Assembly: GCA_030549495.1 (NCBI GenBank)
Contig: JAUIRK010000504.1
Span: 233,988 to 297,987, forward strand
Origin: Nectonema munidae
Lineage: Eukaryota > Nematomorpha > Nectonematoida > Nectonematidae
Direction: 5' to 3'
Length of the DNA: 64,000 nucleotides
The notes under the pieces were generated by a model. It did no database searches. It was not told where the DNA came from and saw only the letters and a list, made by a program, of their open reading frames with translations. Each line of letters begins with the position of its first letter. Position 1 is the first letter of the stretch. Of the stretch, positions 20,510-32,876 are shown one piece after another. Both the position numbers and the translations under genes were made by a program.

Positions 20510-22908
20510 TTTGTGATCTGATAGTTTTAGGGATATAAGGGCACGAGGTTAATATGTTTATTACAGTTTGTGCTGCTGTTTGACAGGAACACAGAGCACT
20601 AGGCCATTTAGTCCTATCAAGTGAGTTAAGAAAGGAGTAGAGAAGATTATTCTTGTAAAAGAGGCTAATGATGAGAACTTCTGATTTACAATCTGTATTG
20701 TTTGGAATAATGAGAGGCACTGCTGAAAACTCTACCATCAAACTTGGTGCGATTTTCAATATACTTTTGCGAAATAAATTCTGTAAATTTCGTTAAAATC
20801 TGTTTGTTGAAAGAAAACGCTTTTTGAGAAATCATCAGGATGTCTTTGGGGTCATTTAGTTCCAATAATTTATTGTCTGTATCAGAAAAGTGGTCTGGAA
20901 ACATAGGAAATTTCCTTTTAAAAACTTCTTGAGGAATTTAATGAAGGGCTTGATTGCGGTGTTGCTATGAAGCACATTTTCAGAGATAAAATGATAATCA
21001 AGATCCCATCGATTTTTCATACTACTGAGATAATGTTTCGCACAAAGAACTTGGTTGGAAATAGTGAGGGGAGGTAGACCTAAAATAATTTCAAGGAAGT
21101 CACGAGAAACATTGAATATAGGTCCCACAATCGTTTTACACATTTTGTACCAAACTTTATTGATGGTATAGGTATTGCTGTTTGTCATCCATACATCTGA
21201 ACAATATTGGATCAATGGGAGAACGAGAATTTTCAAGAGACAAGTAGCATCTGGTTTATACCCCAGTTTTGTGTGCTATATTTGCACAAAACGATATTTG
21301 ACTTTTCTACCAACAGATATATTATGTTGTTTAAATTTCAATTTTTTTTTATCAAGGATGATGACAATAACTTTACTAGTGTCAGTTAAGAGAATTTCTT
21401 TATTTTGAGTGAGTGCACACGAAGCTGGTAAATATTCTTTGTGTTTTGAGTTAAAGCAAATAATTTCGCTTTTATTCGTGTTACACTTTATAGCGAGTCT
21501 CCACTTTTGTGTCCATTGATAGATTTTATCGATAACTTGCTTCAATTGTTCTATACATAGTTCAGTCGATTTTGCTGAAACTTTGATAGTTATATCATCG
21601 GTAAACTTGAGTGTGGAGATACTTAATTCGTTAGGAGTTTTGTTAGAGAAAATTAGATCGGCAATAAAAAACTTGAAGAGAAGTTGTGAAAGAACGCCCC
21701 CTTGGGACGCCGTAAGAAGAGCATTTGCGTAATGGTCCAACATTGCTATTTACATGAAAATTGATTTCTTGATCGAATAAAAAGCTATTGATGCATTTAA
21801 GAAATTTGCCATGGACACCAGTGTTCCAAAGTTTTACAACAAGACTCTATTTCCATACACAATCTAAAGCTTTTTCAAAGTCTATGAATAAACACATCGT
21901 TGACATTTTACAGCCTATATCTCCTTTGATTTCAGTTATGAGACGGTGCAAGTATCTAAGAGTGCTTCTATTTTTGTAAAGCCTTCTTGTCTATGATCGT
22001 CAAGATATGAATACGAGAAAAATGATTCAAGCCATCGTGCGAGTATTCTCTCAAAGGGCTTACCTATGTGAGAAGTCATGCTGATTGGTCTCTAGCAGTC
22101 AGCTTTGTCGTGAGACGCTTTATTTGCTTTTTTAATGAAGATAATGTAGAGTTGTTCCATATCCACTTACCACTATTTAAACATGATGAAAAAAGAAGAC
22201 TTATTGCAGCAATGGCATTTGGACCTAAATGTTTAATCATTGAAGGATGAATTTGTTGTTTATCGAAGCTTGAGTTGGAATCTATGTGTTTAATTGCATT
22301 ATAAACCTCTCATTCTGAGATGGGGTTATACCAAAAATTACTATGATTGAAATTGAAATTTGTAGTGTTAGCCAAAGGAGTGAAGTTGGACCGAATGATA
22401 TTCTTATAAGTGGATTCAGTTTAGAGTTTGACGTCTTCATTGAATGAGCCTGAACTCACAAAGCTTCCAGAGAAGTATATTTCATATAAATTTCTTCTAT
22501 TTTATCATTTTCTGAACAGACTTGATCATCTGAATTACAAATTGCGTTGATGGTATGATATTCTTTGGGAGTAAACATTCTGTTAAAAGCTTTCCAAAAT
22601 TTTTTACCTTGCACAAAGTTGAATTCTTCAGATTGTTTGATAATAAAACTTTGATAAGTTTGAATTCTTAAAGATTCAAATTTATTTTTGGTTTCTCTGT
22701 ACTTTTCAAGTGTAAAGTCAGTGTTGCGGTTCAAGTAACTTCTTAAAGTTCTTTTCAATTGGGCTAGCGCAGCCGAAAGTTGAGGAGTCCAATATGGTTT
22801 TCTGTGCACGAAGATGATTTTAATTAAGCTATGTTTTTTTAGTAGTGGCAGTAATCTAAATTTAATAATTTTAGTGGCAGTAAAATGACCTTCGCCCCCC
22901 CCCCCCAA
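20510..22908 (-). mobile_element. LINE retrotransposon relic, Jockey/CR1 superfamily type, 5'-truncated
   Basis: About 2.4 kb of minus-strand homology to one ORF2 protein is spread over several frames. In order: the linker before the reverse transcriptase with KPYWTPQLSAALAQLKRTLR (22456-22908); SMTSHIGKPFERILARWLE near 22050; motif A as FIDFEKALDCVWK near 21880; a GVLSQLLF block and a catalytic position reading FTDD instead of FADD within 21276-21743; and the C-terminal region 20500-21236 ending with a Cys-rich CSCQTAAQTVINILTSCP. An in-frame stop follows motif A and at least four frame changes are evident. The endonuclease is missing. The clade was not resolved. Confidence 0.75.
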
Positions 22909-23950
22909 ATAATTTTCTAAAAGTAAAAGTTGCTGCTTGTTTATAAATTATGTATGATGATCGCATTATAGAATGTAATGATCATTCGAATACATGATAA
23001 TGTAAGATAAGTGAATAAAAGAGGGAATACAGACTTTCGAGTCAAACATCATGCCAAGCTGCTCTGAAATTCCTATCAAAAATATTTTACAAACGATGTG
23101 ATATCTATATAATAATAATAATAATCCATTGTTTCAATATGCACACAATAAGTAAGCAATGTTTATCACAGTATCTCCTTGTAGTATTTTTGAGCAAACA
23201 TATGTTGATGATCCACTAGATTTTCTCATCTTCTTCTGTCAAAGTGGTTCTGCTTCTTTTTCTGTCTTTCTCTTCTGTTATAACTTAATCACTCAAGCTC
23301 TCTTCTCTTGTCTTCTATCTCATTCAGCTCTCTTCTCTATAGTGGCAGTAAGTTATCTTTTAAACTAAAAAAATGCAAGAAAAAAGGATTTGCAAAGATA
23401 ATTTGATCTTCTTTTGATACCTAATTGAATTAATTATTCAAGTATAAGATAACATTTTTTAGGAACTATATAGGGAAATTAAATAAAAGAATAGTAATAA
23501 GTTTCTTATTTTGCAAAAGATTTTGTTTACTGTTGAAGTATTTTTTATTTAGTTTAGCTCATTTTTTTATTAGAGACATAAACTTTATGAAATCTGATTG
23601 AAATCTATGTTTATGGGTGTTTGATTACGTCCGCCCATATTTTAGCAATTTCCAAATTACTGTAAACAATTACCCGAGCATTTTACATTTTTACTACATG
23701 AAATATTGGTCCTTATGAGTATTTTTTGACTCGGATTATACTCGCGCTTCAGAACTTTTTTACTTGACCCGTTGTGACACAAATTGCCTTTTCAATAATA
23801 AGTTTATTCTCAATACGCTAGCATTCGAAATAAACACTGTAATGCACTTAATTTTAACAGCCATTTTTGTTTGAAAAGATGTTCAATGAGCAATATTAAC
23901 CGGAAGTCACTAAAGTTATAGCCATTTTAAATCTGGTAACAAAAATGATA
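22909..23950. other. No gene recognised
   Basis: A C-run (22896-22907) abuts the LINE. The short phrase AGTGGCAGTAA recurs at about 22844, 22873 and 23341. A pyrimidine-rich stretch lies at 23210-23340. No coding motif was recognised. Confidence 0.45.
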
Positions 23951-23959
23951 CTAATAACT

Positions 23960-24730
23960 ATAGGTCCATTAGTATTTTACCCTTTTTTTGGTAAATATAT
24001 AATAATTCATTCAAGTCAGTTTGGATTTAGAGCTGGCCTTTCAACTGAATTTATTGTCAGTAGTGTGTTGTCAATTGTATTTTAGAGTCTTGAGAGAAAG
24101 GTTATAATATTTGTGGTATAATTATCGATTTTTCACATGGTCAGCCATGAATTGCCAATATATACATAACTCTATTATTGGCTTAGGGGTAAATTTATCC
24201 ACTTACCTAAAAGTACAATTATGTGAACAACGTCTCATCTTCTATTTTAAGTGATAGTCAAGGTGTTCTTTAGGAATCTATACTGGGACCTCATCTGTTT
24301 ATTTTATATGTAAATGCCCTTTTTCTATTGCAACATGATTTCATGTTATATATGTATGCAGGTGACTGTGATTCTTTTTCGTGATAAAATCCTTATAAAC
24401 CAAGAAAAAATCAATTCTTTTTAGATAAATTTCTCAACTGGCGTAAAATGAATGATTTGATAATAATAAATCTAAAAGTAAATATGTTGTCTTTGGTAGA
24501 AGATACATGGATCCTTTTTTTAATTGGTTTCGAGTATCTACAGAAATCTGATACTTATAATCTTGGGTATAACACTTGACTCACAACTGACTTTTTCCAA
24601 ACATTATGATTTAAGGACCTACCAGGGATTCTCTAAATTTCCCAAATATACGGATTTTCCCCCTTTTTGTACGTTTTCATTGTTGAGTTATTTTCAATTG
24701 TGTATCCCTTATTTGTACATATCGGTGTGA
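23960..24730 (+). pseudogene. LINE reverse transcriptase relic (CR1/L2/Jockey type)
   Basis: The plus-strand translation shows YRSISILPFFGKYI, SQFGFRAGLSTEF, then GVL-x-ESILGPHLFILYVNAL, and LGITLDSQLTFSKH from 24572 on. These are, in order, RT motifs 1-2, the region before motif A, motif B and the thumb. Motif A and the catalytic FADD are badly eroded. Many stops occur. It is an old fragment without recognisable ends. Confidence 0.65.
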
Positions 24731-24829
24731 CGCTATAAGCTTTTTTTAATGATAAAATTTTATTTTAAAAATAAGTTAAAGTTAAAAAAAGTTTTAAAAT
24801 CACCATTGCACGTTGTTTGCATTGAAAAT

Positions 24830-25265
24830 TAGGATATGATCATCTTTTTTTTGACGAGTATTCATAGCGATTCTGGAGTGATTGCGCGTCAGAAAACAAG
24901 AATTATATGACACGGAGAACATTTTTTTGAAATTAGACCTATTAAAATCTAGTAGCTTCATCCATTTTTGTCATTATCGCAAAGAGTATTCCATTGAGTT
25001 TGAGTGACAAATAATTTTCTGCCATTCCAATAATTAATTGTCATTTCCATATAATGAAATTTTCAGCATTTCACTTTGGTAGAAAACATGATCCTTAATT
25101 GCTTCTATAATTTCCCAAAGTTTTTTTGGCTTCCAATCAATAAGATACGTCAGGACATTATTCATCGATTCACTATTATTATTTTTCCAATTCATTGGTA
25201 TAAAATTTACCTCATTTAGCGGCTTGAAAACAAATTCATATATTGGAGGGGTAATCTATTTGCTC
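24830..25265 (-). pseudogene. Relic of a MULE-like transposase-type protein
   Basis: The minus strand reads NFIPMNWKNNNSESMNNVL, then LIDWKPKKLWEIIEAIKD. From memory, the NW-x-NN-x-ESMN-x-x-L block followed by W-K-P-K-x-L recurs in many arthropod transposon proteins related to MULEs. Several stops interrupt it and no ends were found. Confidence 0.45.
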
Positions 25266-26280
25266 TCGCATTACATGTCTTTCTGCACTTACTCCGAATA
25301 CGTACTCAATGTATTTTATTCGCAAATTTTATATATATACTTAGGAAATAAAAATTGTAAACAATGAACTAGATTGTTTTGTTATTATTAAATAAAATTC
25401 AACATGACTTTATACTAATTTTCATGCTGATATAGAGGATCTAAATTCATTAGAAAACTTATATATACAAACTTTTACTCTACTTTTAAAAATTTTGATT
25501 TAACGCCATCTATATTTTAAATGATTTCATAAATCTAAATGTACGTACTTGGTAAAAGATACTCAATATCCTTTATAAAACTTAATTCAAATTCAGATTT
25601 CCTATTTTTTTTCAAGTTAACTAAAAAACTGGATAAGAACTAAGCTTATCAACTACGTTGGATAACTAAATCTTGACCTTTTATCATCATAAAAATTGAG
25701 TTTTTTTGCTTCATATTTTGAAAAAAACTGATTTTCATGTTCGACAAAGAGAGAAAATTAAGTGTTCCTCTCTCTCAAAGAAAAGTTTTATTTATATCTT
25801 CAACTCTGCCAAGCTGCTCATAGTTCCTTTATCTATGAAAATACCACACCACCTATAAACCTCTACTCAATCATGAGTTTCCCATGTGAATATTTACCAT
25901 TCAACCCTTTACAAATGATAAACAGTCACACGATTCTCTTTATATTTTATGCTTGAAGCATGTTATATAATATGATTAGAATGTATGTATAATTCAATAT
26001 TTATCTACCAGTTGTTGTTTATCCATGGCTTATTTCAAAACAATACATCTGTTTACATTTTTCATTTCTATCTGCGTTTGCTTTTTTATTTTGTCTTCAA
26101 CTCAAGCCAATATTCAATCATAATTATTGATTCCTTCTTTATTCCATTGAATTTATAGTTTCATTGCATACAATTCTGCTTTCTTCACTCCTATTGTTTT
26201 TTTCTTGTTTGATCTCGTTCGTTCCCTTTGCTTTTCTTTCTTTCGTTTTCCCTCATTGTTTTTCCTCTTTTCAAAATTGT

Positions 26281-27570
26281 GTATGAGTTCTTCTGCTTCC
26301 TCCTCATCTGTTGATTTGAGTTTCTCCGACTCTGATGTAAGTTCTGAATCCTCATGTTCAGAGACAACCGAAGTTATTGACGATAGTTTAGTTGCCCCTG
26401 AGAAGACTATCTTTTCATAGGAATCAAGTTCTTCAATCTTTGGCAAAACTCCTAGGACAAATATAAGCAAAACTTTAATAGATTCACCTGGCCCTAAGGG
26501 AACAATGAAAAGAACGAAAGACATTTTGGAAATTTTTAAATTGTTCTTTGACGTCAATTTGATCACATATATTTATGAGATGACTTCGAATAAGATGGGG
26601 AAAAACTACTCGTAAGTTTTTTCTTTTTAATTATTTTATGTTGTAAGACTAAATATTTTAGGTCTCCTAAGCCTAAACACTTGAATTTAAAGACGTTCTA
26701 TCAAAATGTTCAGATCTTTCATTTGCTTTCATATTTTTCTTCATTACTCAATGTTGGGCAAAACTGTGACCTGAAGGTTAAAATATCAGATCTCTTTTCT
26801 TCTCATGGAAATCCCTTTTTAAGAGCGTGCATAGGCAGAAATATGTTTACACTTATACATATTTTTATTACATTTAATGATAAAAGTAAAAGGGATAAAA
26901 ATGATAAGTTAAGTCCAATAAGAAAAATACATGATCATTTTCGTAAGATTTTCTCACTTTACTGGACACCTCACTCACATCTAACTATAGATGAAGAACT
27001 TGTCAGCTTTAGAGGACGTTGTCCGTTGAAAATATATGACCGTAAAAAGCCGGGTCACTATGACCTGAAATATTATCATATAAACGATGCTGAGTGTTAT
27101 TACTGTTTGATGTCAGAAATTTATATTTCTGGTCTGTCAGACCGTACTTATTTTTCAGTCATAAATATTTGTAAAAAGCTTATTGAAGATACTCAAGTCC
27201 CTTCTGGATGTGGTATTTTCACAGATAGATTTTTTACCAGCCATGATTTAGTAGTTTGGTGTCAAACAAAGGACATAACTATATATGGTACTGTAAACGG
27301 AATTTTTGTTTTCGTCTGGCTGAAGAATGCATGAAAGTGAGAGCAACAATTCGTGAACTTCCTATACAAATTAATTTTTTATTATCTTTTTATGGATATA
27401 AAGATGATACGAATGAAGAATCAAGTTCAAAAAGAGGGGCTTGCTATATATGTTTGAATAAAAGAAATAAAATAACAAGAACTTGTTCTAAGTGTTCTCA
27501 TTTCATCTGCAAGAACCATTCAAAAGCTCAAGCTGTATTTGAAAAAAATTTTTGGATTACGCTTTTATAA
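26281..27570 (+). pseudogene. piggyBac transposase, spliced, with internal loss
   Basis: The N-terminus (from ATG 26281) is Ser/Asp-rich and acidic, as usual in the family. One in-frame TAG (26418) lies in it. FKLFFDVNLITYIYEMT follows. A 50-bp intron leads to exon 2 (26662-27334), with the DDE domain. It includes LTIDEELVSFRGRCPLKIYD, holding the first catalytic Asp, and GIFTDRFFTS, holding the second. After GTVNG the frame shifts, and about 150-200 residues, including the third catalytic Asp, are missing. The C-terminal cysteine-rich finger survives (CYICLNKR ... CSKCSHFICKNH, 27440-27530), but its last cysteines are lost. It cannot encode an active enzyme. Confidence 0.85.
26612..26661 (+). 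other. 50-bp intron in the piggyBac transposase gene
   Basis: GTAAGTTTTTTC opens and TATTTTAG closes the intron. It contains an in-frame stop at its very start. Removing it joins two family-matching segments in frame at phase 2. Confidence 0.75.
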
Positions 27571-27679
27571 AAAATAAATAAAATTTAATTCTATTTTTTT
27601 ACTTAGTTTCTAATAAAAACTTTTTTAAAAGGTTCATATTTTAAAGTGCTCTTATAGAATATTAGATTAACGCCATCTA

Positions 27680-28530
27680 TAATTTTCGTGAATGTAATCA
27701 AAATTTTAAGTAGTAATAATAATTTTTTCTTTAATCGATCCACTGGTTCCTTTTGGAAATTTACGTTTACTTCATATGGTTTTCGTTCATTGAAAGTTTT
27801 CTATAAAATGTAAAAATAGCTGTCGCGGAGAAAATGCTCGGGGTATGTAGTGCGAGGGTTACTATGTTTTGTGAATAATGTATCTGTTTGGTATTTGTTT
27901 GAAATATTATTTAGACGTATAAAATTAAAGCAGACCTTTTTTTATCAACAATGCTGACGTGTTGCTTTTCAAGTAAAGGAATAATGGTGTAGAAAATATC
28001 AGAGTAGCCAAATGAATAGCATGATTTTAGGCTAATTTGCTTCATTCAAAAATATTTTTGATTTACCATTCCTACTACTAGGTCGGCGTCTCTATCTATA
28101 TCTTATGTAAAAATAAGGATAACATCTGATTGAATGAAACTATGTCCCTTAGTACAGTTCAAGCCATAAAGTGCAAAAAAATCGGATAAAAGTAACGTTT
28201 AATGCTTCACATAAAATTTTTTAAGCAGAAAATAACTTCAGCAACTGATTTTATGCTTTGGATTCTTGTAAAAAGAATTGTTGGTGTTTATTTTGGAAAA
28301 TTTATGGCAACGTAGTTATTTTTTATTCGAACATCTCGTTCTCTCCCTCTTTATAATAGGTAAATGTTTCCTTTTTTCTTGATTCTTTTTTGAAATATGT
28401 AAAATAATTTGAACGAAATACTGGATTTTAGAAAAGGTAAAATACTCTCGAGTGTGATCGTTTATATTGCGGCAATTCTTTCTACAAACATTAAGAAAAG
28501 TGAAGTCTTTCAATAAACAATCATCTGTGA
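27680..28530. other. No gene recognised
   Basis: Non-coding 3' part of the piggyBac region. A minus-strand frame at 28316-28555 has no recognised motif. Confidence 0.4.
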
Positions 28531-28882
28531 ACAATGTAGATGGCGTTAATTTCAATGTTTCTTATTAGTTTTTGGTATTTAACAAGGTTATTCATTTTTT
28601 TTAATGGTTTCATCAAATATTACATAAAAATACTAAAATATATTTTAGTCTTAATATGGGTTAGGTATATTTTATTTTGACTAAATTAAGTTTGAAGATT
28701 TTGCTTCTGACAAAAAAGACCTACTTAAAAGTACTACTTCTCATACAATTTTTTAAAGCTTTACACATTTATGAATTTTTTTTGAACATAAGAAAAGATT
28801 TACTTTTTAATTCAAGTTACATATTTTAAATATATATTTTCAAAATGTAACTTTCAATTTTAATGGAATAAACTAAATCATC

Positions 28883-29063
28883 TGAGCCTCAATGGTTGTT
28901 AGGGTGTACTTCTCAGCTTAACAGTTGAAGGTCAGAGGTTCGATCTCCAAGGCTCCCAACTCTAAAAAACAAATTCACAAAAACTGTAATTAAACATCTT
29001 AAGCATAATGCGAGCATATAGCCTTTCGGCTGAAAGTGCTTTGATATCTCCAACCAACCAACC
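28883..29063 (+). repeat. tRNA-derived SINE family B, copy 2, perfect 13-bp target duplication
   Basis: The element lies between perfect copies of AAACTAAATCATC (28870-28882 and 29064-29076). The head has an acceptor-like stem GAGCCT with AGGCTC and box B GAGGTTCGATCTCC. The tail ends in a short CCAA repeat, the likely priming tail. It matches 16278-16440. Confidence 0.9.
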
Positions 29064-29079
29064 AAACTAAATCATCGTG

Positions 29080-31640
29080 TAACAATAGAAAATCGGCTGT
29101 TATATTGTCGAAAAAATAAATATTGACGTTTTTATATAAAAGCATAAAAAGTTGGTCCACTTTCACAATTTAGTTTCAATGAAGTATATTTCAAATTCTG
29201 TATATAAGGCATGTAAACAGTAATCAGAACATTAATTAAAGTTATTGCTATTTTCTTAAAAAAAATTCCCACACGCCTCCCCATCATAAAAATCTTCATT
29301 TGCTTCGACTATTCAATTTTCAGTAATCTTAAAAGTGGCTTAAGGCTTAAGCCATCATTTTTAATATTTTGTTTTTTAGCATTCCTCTATTTCTCGGTTT
29401 GCAGTTTGCAAAAAAAACTGTAATTTAATGACGTGATTGAATCCATGAAAAGATAAAAATATCTTGGTTGATTTTTGATAATAAAATACAAGATATTGAT
29501 AAACAAGCCTGAGGTAGAGAATTCTCTAATCAGAATGCTCTGAAAGCGCGTAAAATCTGTTTTAAAATAAATCTTTAAAAAAGTTTTTTCGAACACGGTT
29601 TACAGAAAACAAATGTCTGATTAAAGTAAAGAAGAGCTACCAAGAAAGTATCATCATAGAACGAGCAAAATTAGATACTGCATAAAGTATAGAAGAATTG
29701 ACGTAGACACTACCAGCCGATAACGAATTTGTAGCCAAAAAGATGTAGATCCTATCGAGATACCTAATTTACAGACAAATGAAATATTTTGAGTGAATTA
29801 AAGACAAAAAGTGGCTTATTAAATAAATTTAGAAAATAATTATTAGGGGAATATAGTAGGTAGAATTCATTTTGAAGTTTATATATTTGATATTTATTGA
29901 AAGGTTTCATCCATTTTTGACACATTTAATTGTCTTTCATAAAAAATGAACATCACCACTAAATTGAACACACTTGAAAATGGAATGTATGCATACATTT
30001 TTTGTATAAGTATTTAAGTATAAATTTGATTTAAATCTTTTTTTGAAAAGTTTGATAGAATTTTCATAAAAAATGAACATTACCACTAGATTCAGCATAT
30101 TTGAAATCACATTAAAAATATATGAAAAAAATCTTCAGAAGCTTAGAAAAGCAGGGGGCGTAAAACGCCTGGCGCATCATATGAGCGCACAAATTTCTTC
30201 CATTACTAATACGGTTAAGATTACGCTTCTCCAGTTTCACATCAACAGTTCTTCTTTGAGAATAGAGTGGTTACCAAACGAATCATAGGGAATGATCAAA
30301 CAAACCAATGCTTTACTTAATGATACCATTTGTCGTTCTACTTGATTAAAGGATGTCATGCATGAAGCATGAGTTGAATTAAAAAACGCAATCAGAAAAG
30401 ATCATTTCAACATGCTAAATTTGCAGATACGTTTACCAATGTCTTGAAAATCATCCAATTCCAATATGTGATCAAAATCGCATTCATGAGAGTGCGCAGT
30501 GCTTGAGTCGTGTTTTGAACTGAATAGGATATAGACGATGTTGAACTAATTTCACAGGCAGCATACACAGATGGCATTAATTTATGTCACTTAGCCTTTA
30601 CGAAAACATGATCAAATAGACGAATTTCATACTCCACATGCATTTACCAGAGGAGACTGCTTTGTAGCAGCAGTCACACCTATTGGAAATTTGCTTTATC
30701 ATCAACAGGTAATACATTTTCTGGACCAAGAACCGAATGGTTTTTACTTTTTTTCTAGTCGAGGTCTACCAGGTGAGGTATGCATAAACTTTTTATGTTT
30801 GGAAGCATTTTTGATTAAATATGTTAGCTTTGATTTTGTTACAAGAGTTTAATAGGTCAAAATTGCTGACTTTTAGAAAACGAATTAGGATTGGAGGTTT
30901 GTGCATCTTCTAATTGTAGGCTTACAATTGAGAAGCCAGTGTTGGGGTAAGATGACACTAAATCAGCTGATGATGGTAGCATTATAGTCTCTTAGACATC
31001 TTGTGTCATTGTGTGAAATGGAGTATCTCCATATTAAAATTCCTACATTTCCAAATGTTTTCGTGTAAAAAATATGAGAGAGGGGACCGTTGCAGTGAAA
31101 AATACTTGCCCATCCTAAGGCATCTAGAATTTTATCATAACCTATAATAATTTGAGGTTTCATTCATTAAAACGTGTTGGCTGGACAAAACATAGACAGA
31201 TCTGAATTTTTTCAAATGCCTTTTCGTGATATAGATGCTCAAGGGGGCATATTCTGTATATTCTCACATCATGCTATTCTCAACTCTTTCAAGTGATTGG
31301 GTCATACTAAATGTGGTATACGCCTTTGCGTAGACGTCAGACTATCATTTTCCCAATTGAGTTTTCAAAAGATTTTTGAATGTGAGAAAAAAGAATCTGA
31401 AATGTGTTAATCAAATAAAATTGTTTGTTGTTGCTGCCTTAAAAATTAAGTTATTTAAAGGAGTGAGTCTTAAAATTAAAAAAAAAACTCTAATCTGTTC
31501 ACGCTTCGTTCTCAATTGCTTCAATTTGCTCTATCCAAATGTTTTATATAAAGTCATAGCATCATAACTTATATAGTAAGGAGTAGGATATAAAAAACAA
31601 ATTAAAATATTTTTGTTGATTTTGTGAAAACATTTGATAT
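29080..31640. other. Mostly featureless AT-rich DNA
   Basis: A phrase of about 45 bp (CATAAAAAATGAACATYACC and following) occurs twice, at about 29938 and 30064. An open frame at 30073-30288 has no recognised motif. A possible exon lies at 30620-30708. Confidence 0.4.
30620..30708 (+). other. Possible unrecognised exon
   Basis: An open stretch translating to HTPHAFTRGDCFVAAVTPIG and NLLYHQQ lies between a TAG acceptor-like site and a CAG/GTAATA donor. A strong acceptor (TTTTTACTTTTTTTCTAG) follows about 50 bp on. The protein was not recognised, and the exon could be a chance arrangement. Confidence 0.2.
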
Positions 31641-31645
31641 GATAG

Positions 31646-31760
31646 GACAGGCATTGGCAACATATGGCAAGCGAATCAATTGACGGCAACATATGGTTAC
31701 GCATACCTCAATAGGCATTAGCCATACCTCTCAATATATTTGAAGATAGGACTTTAATTA
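31646..31760 (+). repeat. hAT (Charlie-type) end-like sequence
   Basis: CAGGCATTGGCAACATATGG followed by GGCAACATATGG and GCATACC resembles the ends of Charlie-type hAT MITEs (CAG-x-x-x-TGGCAA...TATGGC). No partner end was found. Confidence 0.35.
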
Positions 31761-31769
31761 TCTGAAGTT

Positions 31770-32575
31770 AGCTGTATTCAGTAACAATAAACGTGTTGTT
31801 ATTAAAGTGACGTTGAAATCAGTTGTATGATTGGCAGCACAGATCATAACATGTTAAAATTAATTAACCTACTTACCATGATCAATCTAAACCGAAGACT
31901 CTTAAAAATCGCCTCATATTTTGAGGATCATTGAAGTAGACTACTCATTTATCTCATTTTGGAGCCAATTTTGTACTAAGATCGAAAGAAATTCGCAGTG
32001 ATACGAGTTTTCAAAGACAAAAACATCAAAAATTTAATTTAACTGCATTGTTGATAATGTTATAGAAAAATTTAATTACGTTTATTTGAATTCATTTAAA
32101 ATTTTAAAGGTTTAAACAGATAGATATGTTATAACAAGTTTCAAAGGAATCTCTGAAATTGGTATTATGCGATTGACACGAGCAATGCGTTTGTTTGACA
32201 CTTCATTATCAAAAACTTGGCAATGCCTGTGATAGGATTTGATCGTGAATTTGATTGACTTCAAGAAAAATGTCTCAGATTCATTTCCAAGCATAGGGAC
32301 AAAACAGGTACTGACATAAAACCATGTCTTAGAGCATTTAATACTTTCATCAAAGGGGGAGGGTGCCAGAAAGCGAAGATATGAGGAATATCTAAATAAA
32401 CATTTTGATTACACGAAGACAGGTATCAGGAATTTAGAAAAGTAGGAAGATAAGAAGAGATCAATTATTAAGATATCGAACACTTTATATTTCCCTATAA
32501 TAATAGATTTCATGCATAACAAAAAAGCTCCATCTTTTAATATGGCAGGAAGTATTATAAGAACGTCCTGAGTAT
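31770..32575. other. No gene recognised
   Basis: A 60-codon minus-strand frame (32112-32294) looks protein-like in composition but was not recognised. It lies downstream of acylphosphatase on the same strand. Confidence 0.4.
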
Positions 32576-32582
32576 TTTGTAT

Positions 32583-32876
32583 TTACGTTCTTTCAATGCT
32601 AAAAACTTTATATTGTAGACAAGATATTTCCTTCTCTTCAGAAAAGACACACTTTTCAATGCTTGATTGTGGACTTCCAACATTAGCTAGGAAATGCTTC
32701 ATTTCTTCAACGCCTTTTCGATTTCCTTGAATTTCACCAATAACCGTTCCGCTGCGTGTATTTTTCACCCAGCCTTTCAAATTAAGGGAAACGGCCCTAT
32801 CATGTGTACACTTTCTGAAGAATACACCTTGCACGATGCCAAAAACTTCAAAACAACAAGCAAAAATTTTCTCCAT
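32583..32876 (-). CDS. Acyp: Acylphosphatase
   Basis: The product is a 97-residue enzyme that hydrolyses acyl phosphates to carboxylate and phosphate; it is small, soluble and cytosolic in animals (about 98 residues). The phosphate-binding loop and catalytic arginine lie in FGIVQGVFFRKCT (residues 12-24; R21). The catalytic asparagine is in GWVKNTRSGTV (N39). A GSPQSSIEKC block (about 67-76), matching GSP-x-S-x-I, and the final YKVFSIER complete the fold. The ATG at 32876 gives the family's usual length. The frame stays open for several codons upstream, but without another ATG. A candidate splice acceptor (TATTTTACTTTTTAG) lies about 35 bp upstream on this strand. The gene is intact and has no intron in the coding part. 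Nothing nearby is related in function. Confidence 0.92.
   Translation of the reverse strand: MEKIFACCFEVFGIVQGVFFRKCTHDRAVSLNLKGWVKNTRSGTVIGEIQGNRKGVEEMKHFLANVGSPQSSIEKCVFSEEKEISCLQYKVFSIERT

Larger units (their letters stand above)
25504..28545 (+). mobile_element. piggyBac element (about 3.0 kb), decayed
   Basis: Candidate ends are TTAACGCCATCTA at 25500-25512 and its exact inverse at 28537-28549, both with the TTAA typical of piggyBac. The transposase gene lies between. The same 13-mer occurs a third time at 27667-27679 in the left-end orientation, so a second, nested or neighbouring end is possible. Similarity beyond the 13-14 bp is low. Confidence 0.6.

Noticed and set aside
26153-26566. 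137-codon acidic minus-strand frame
   Set aside because: It is antisense to the acidic N-terminus and exon 1 of the piggyBac transposase, whose plus-strand reading has clear homology.
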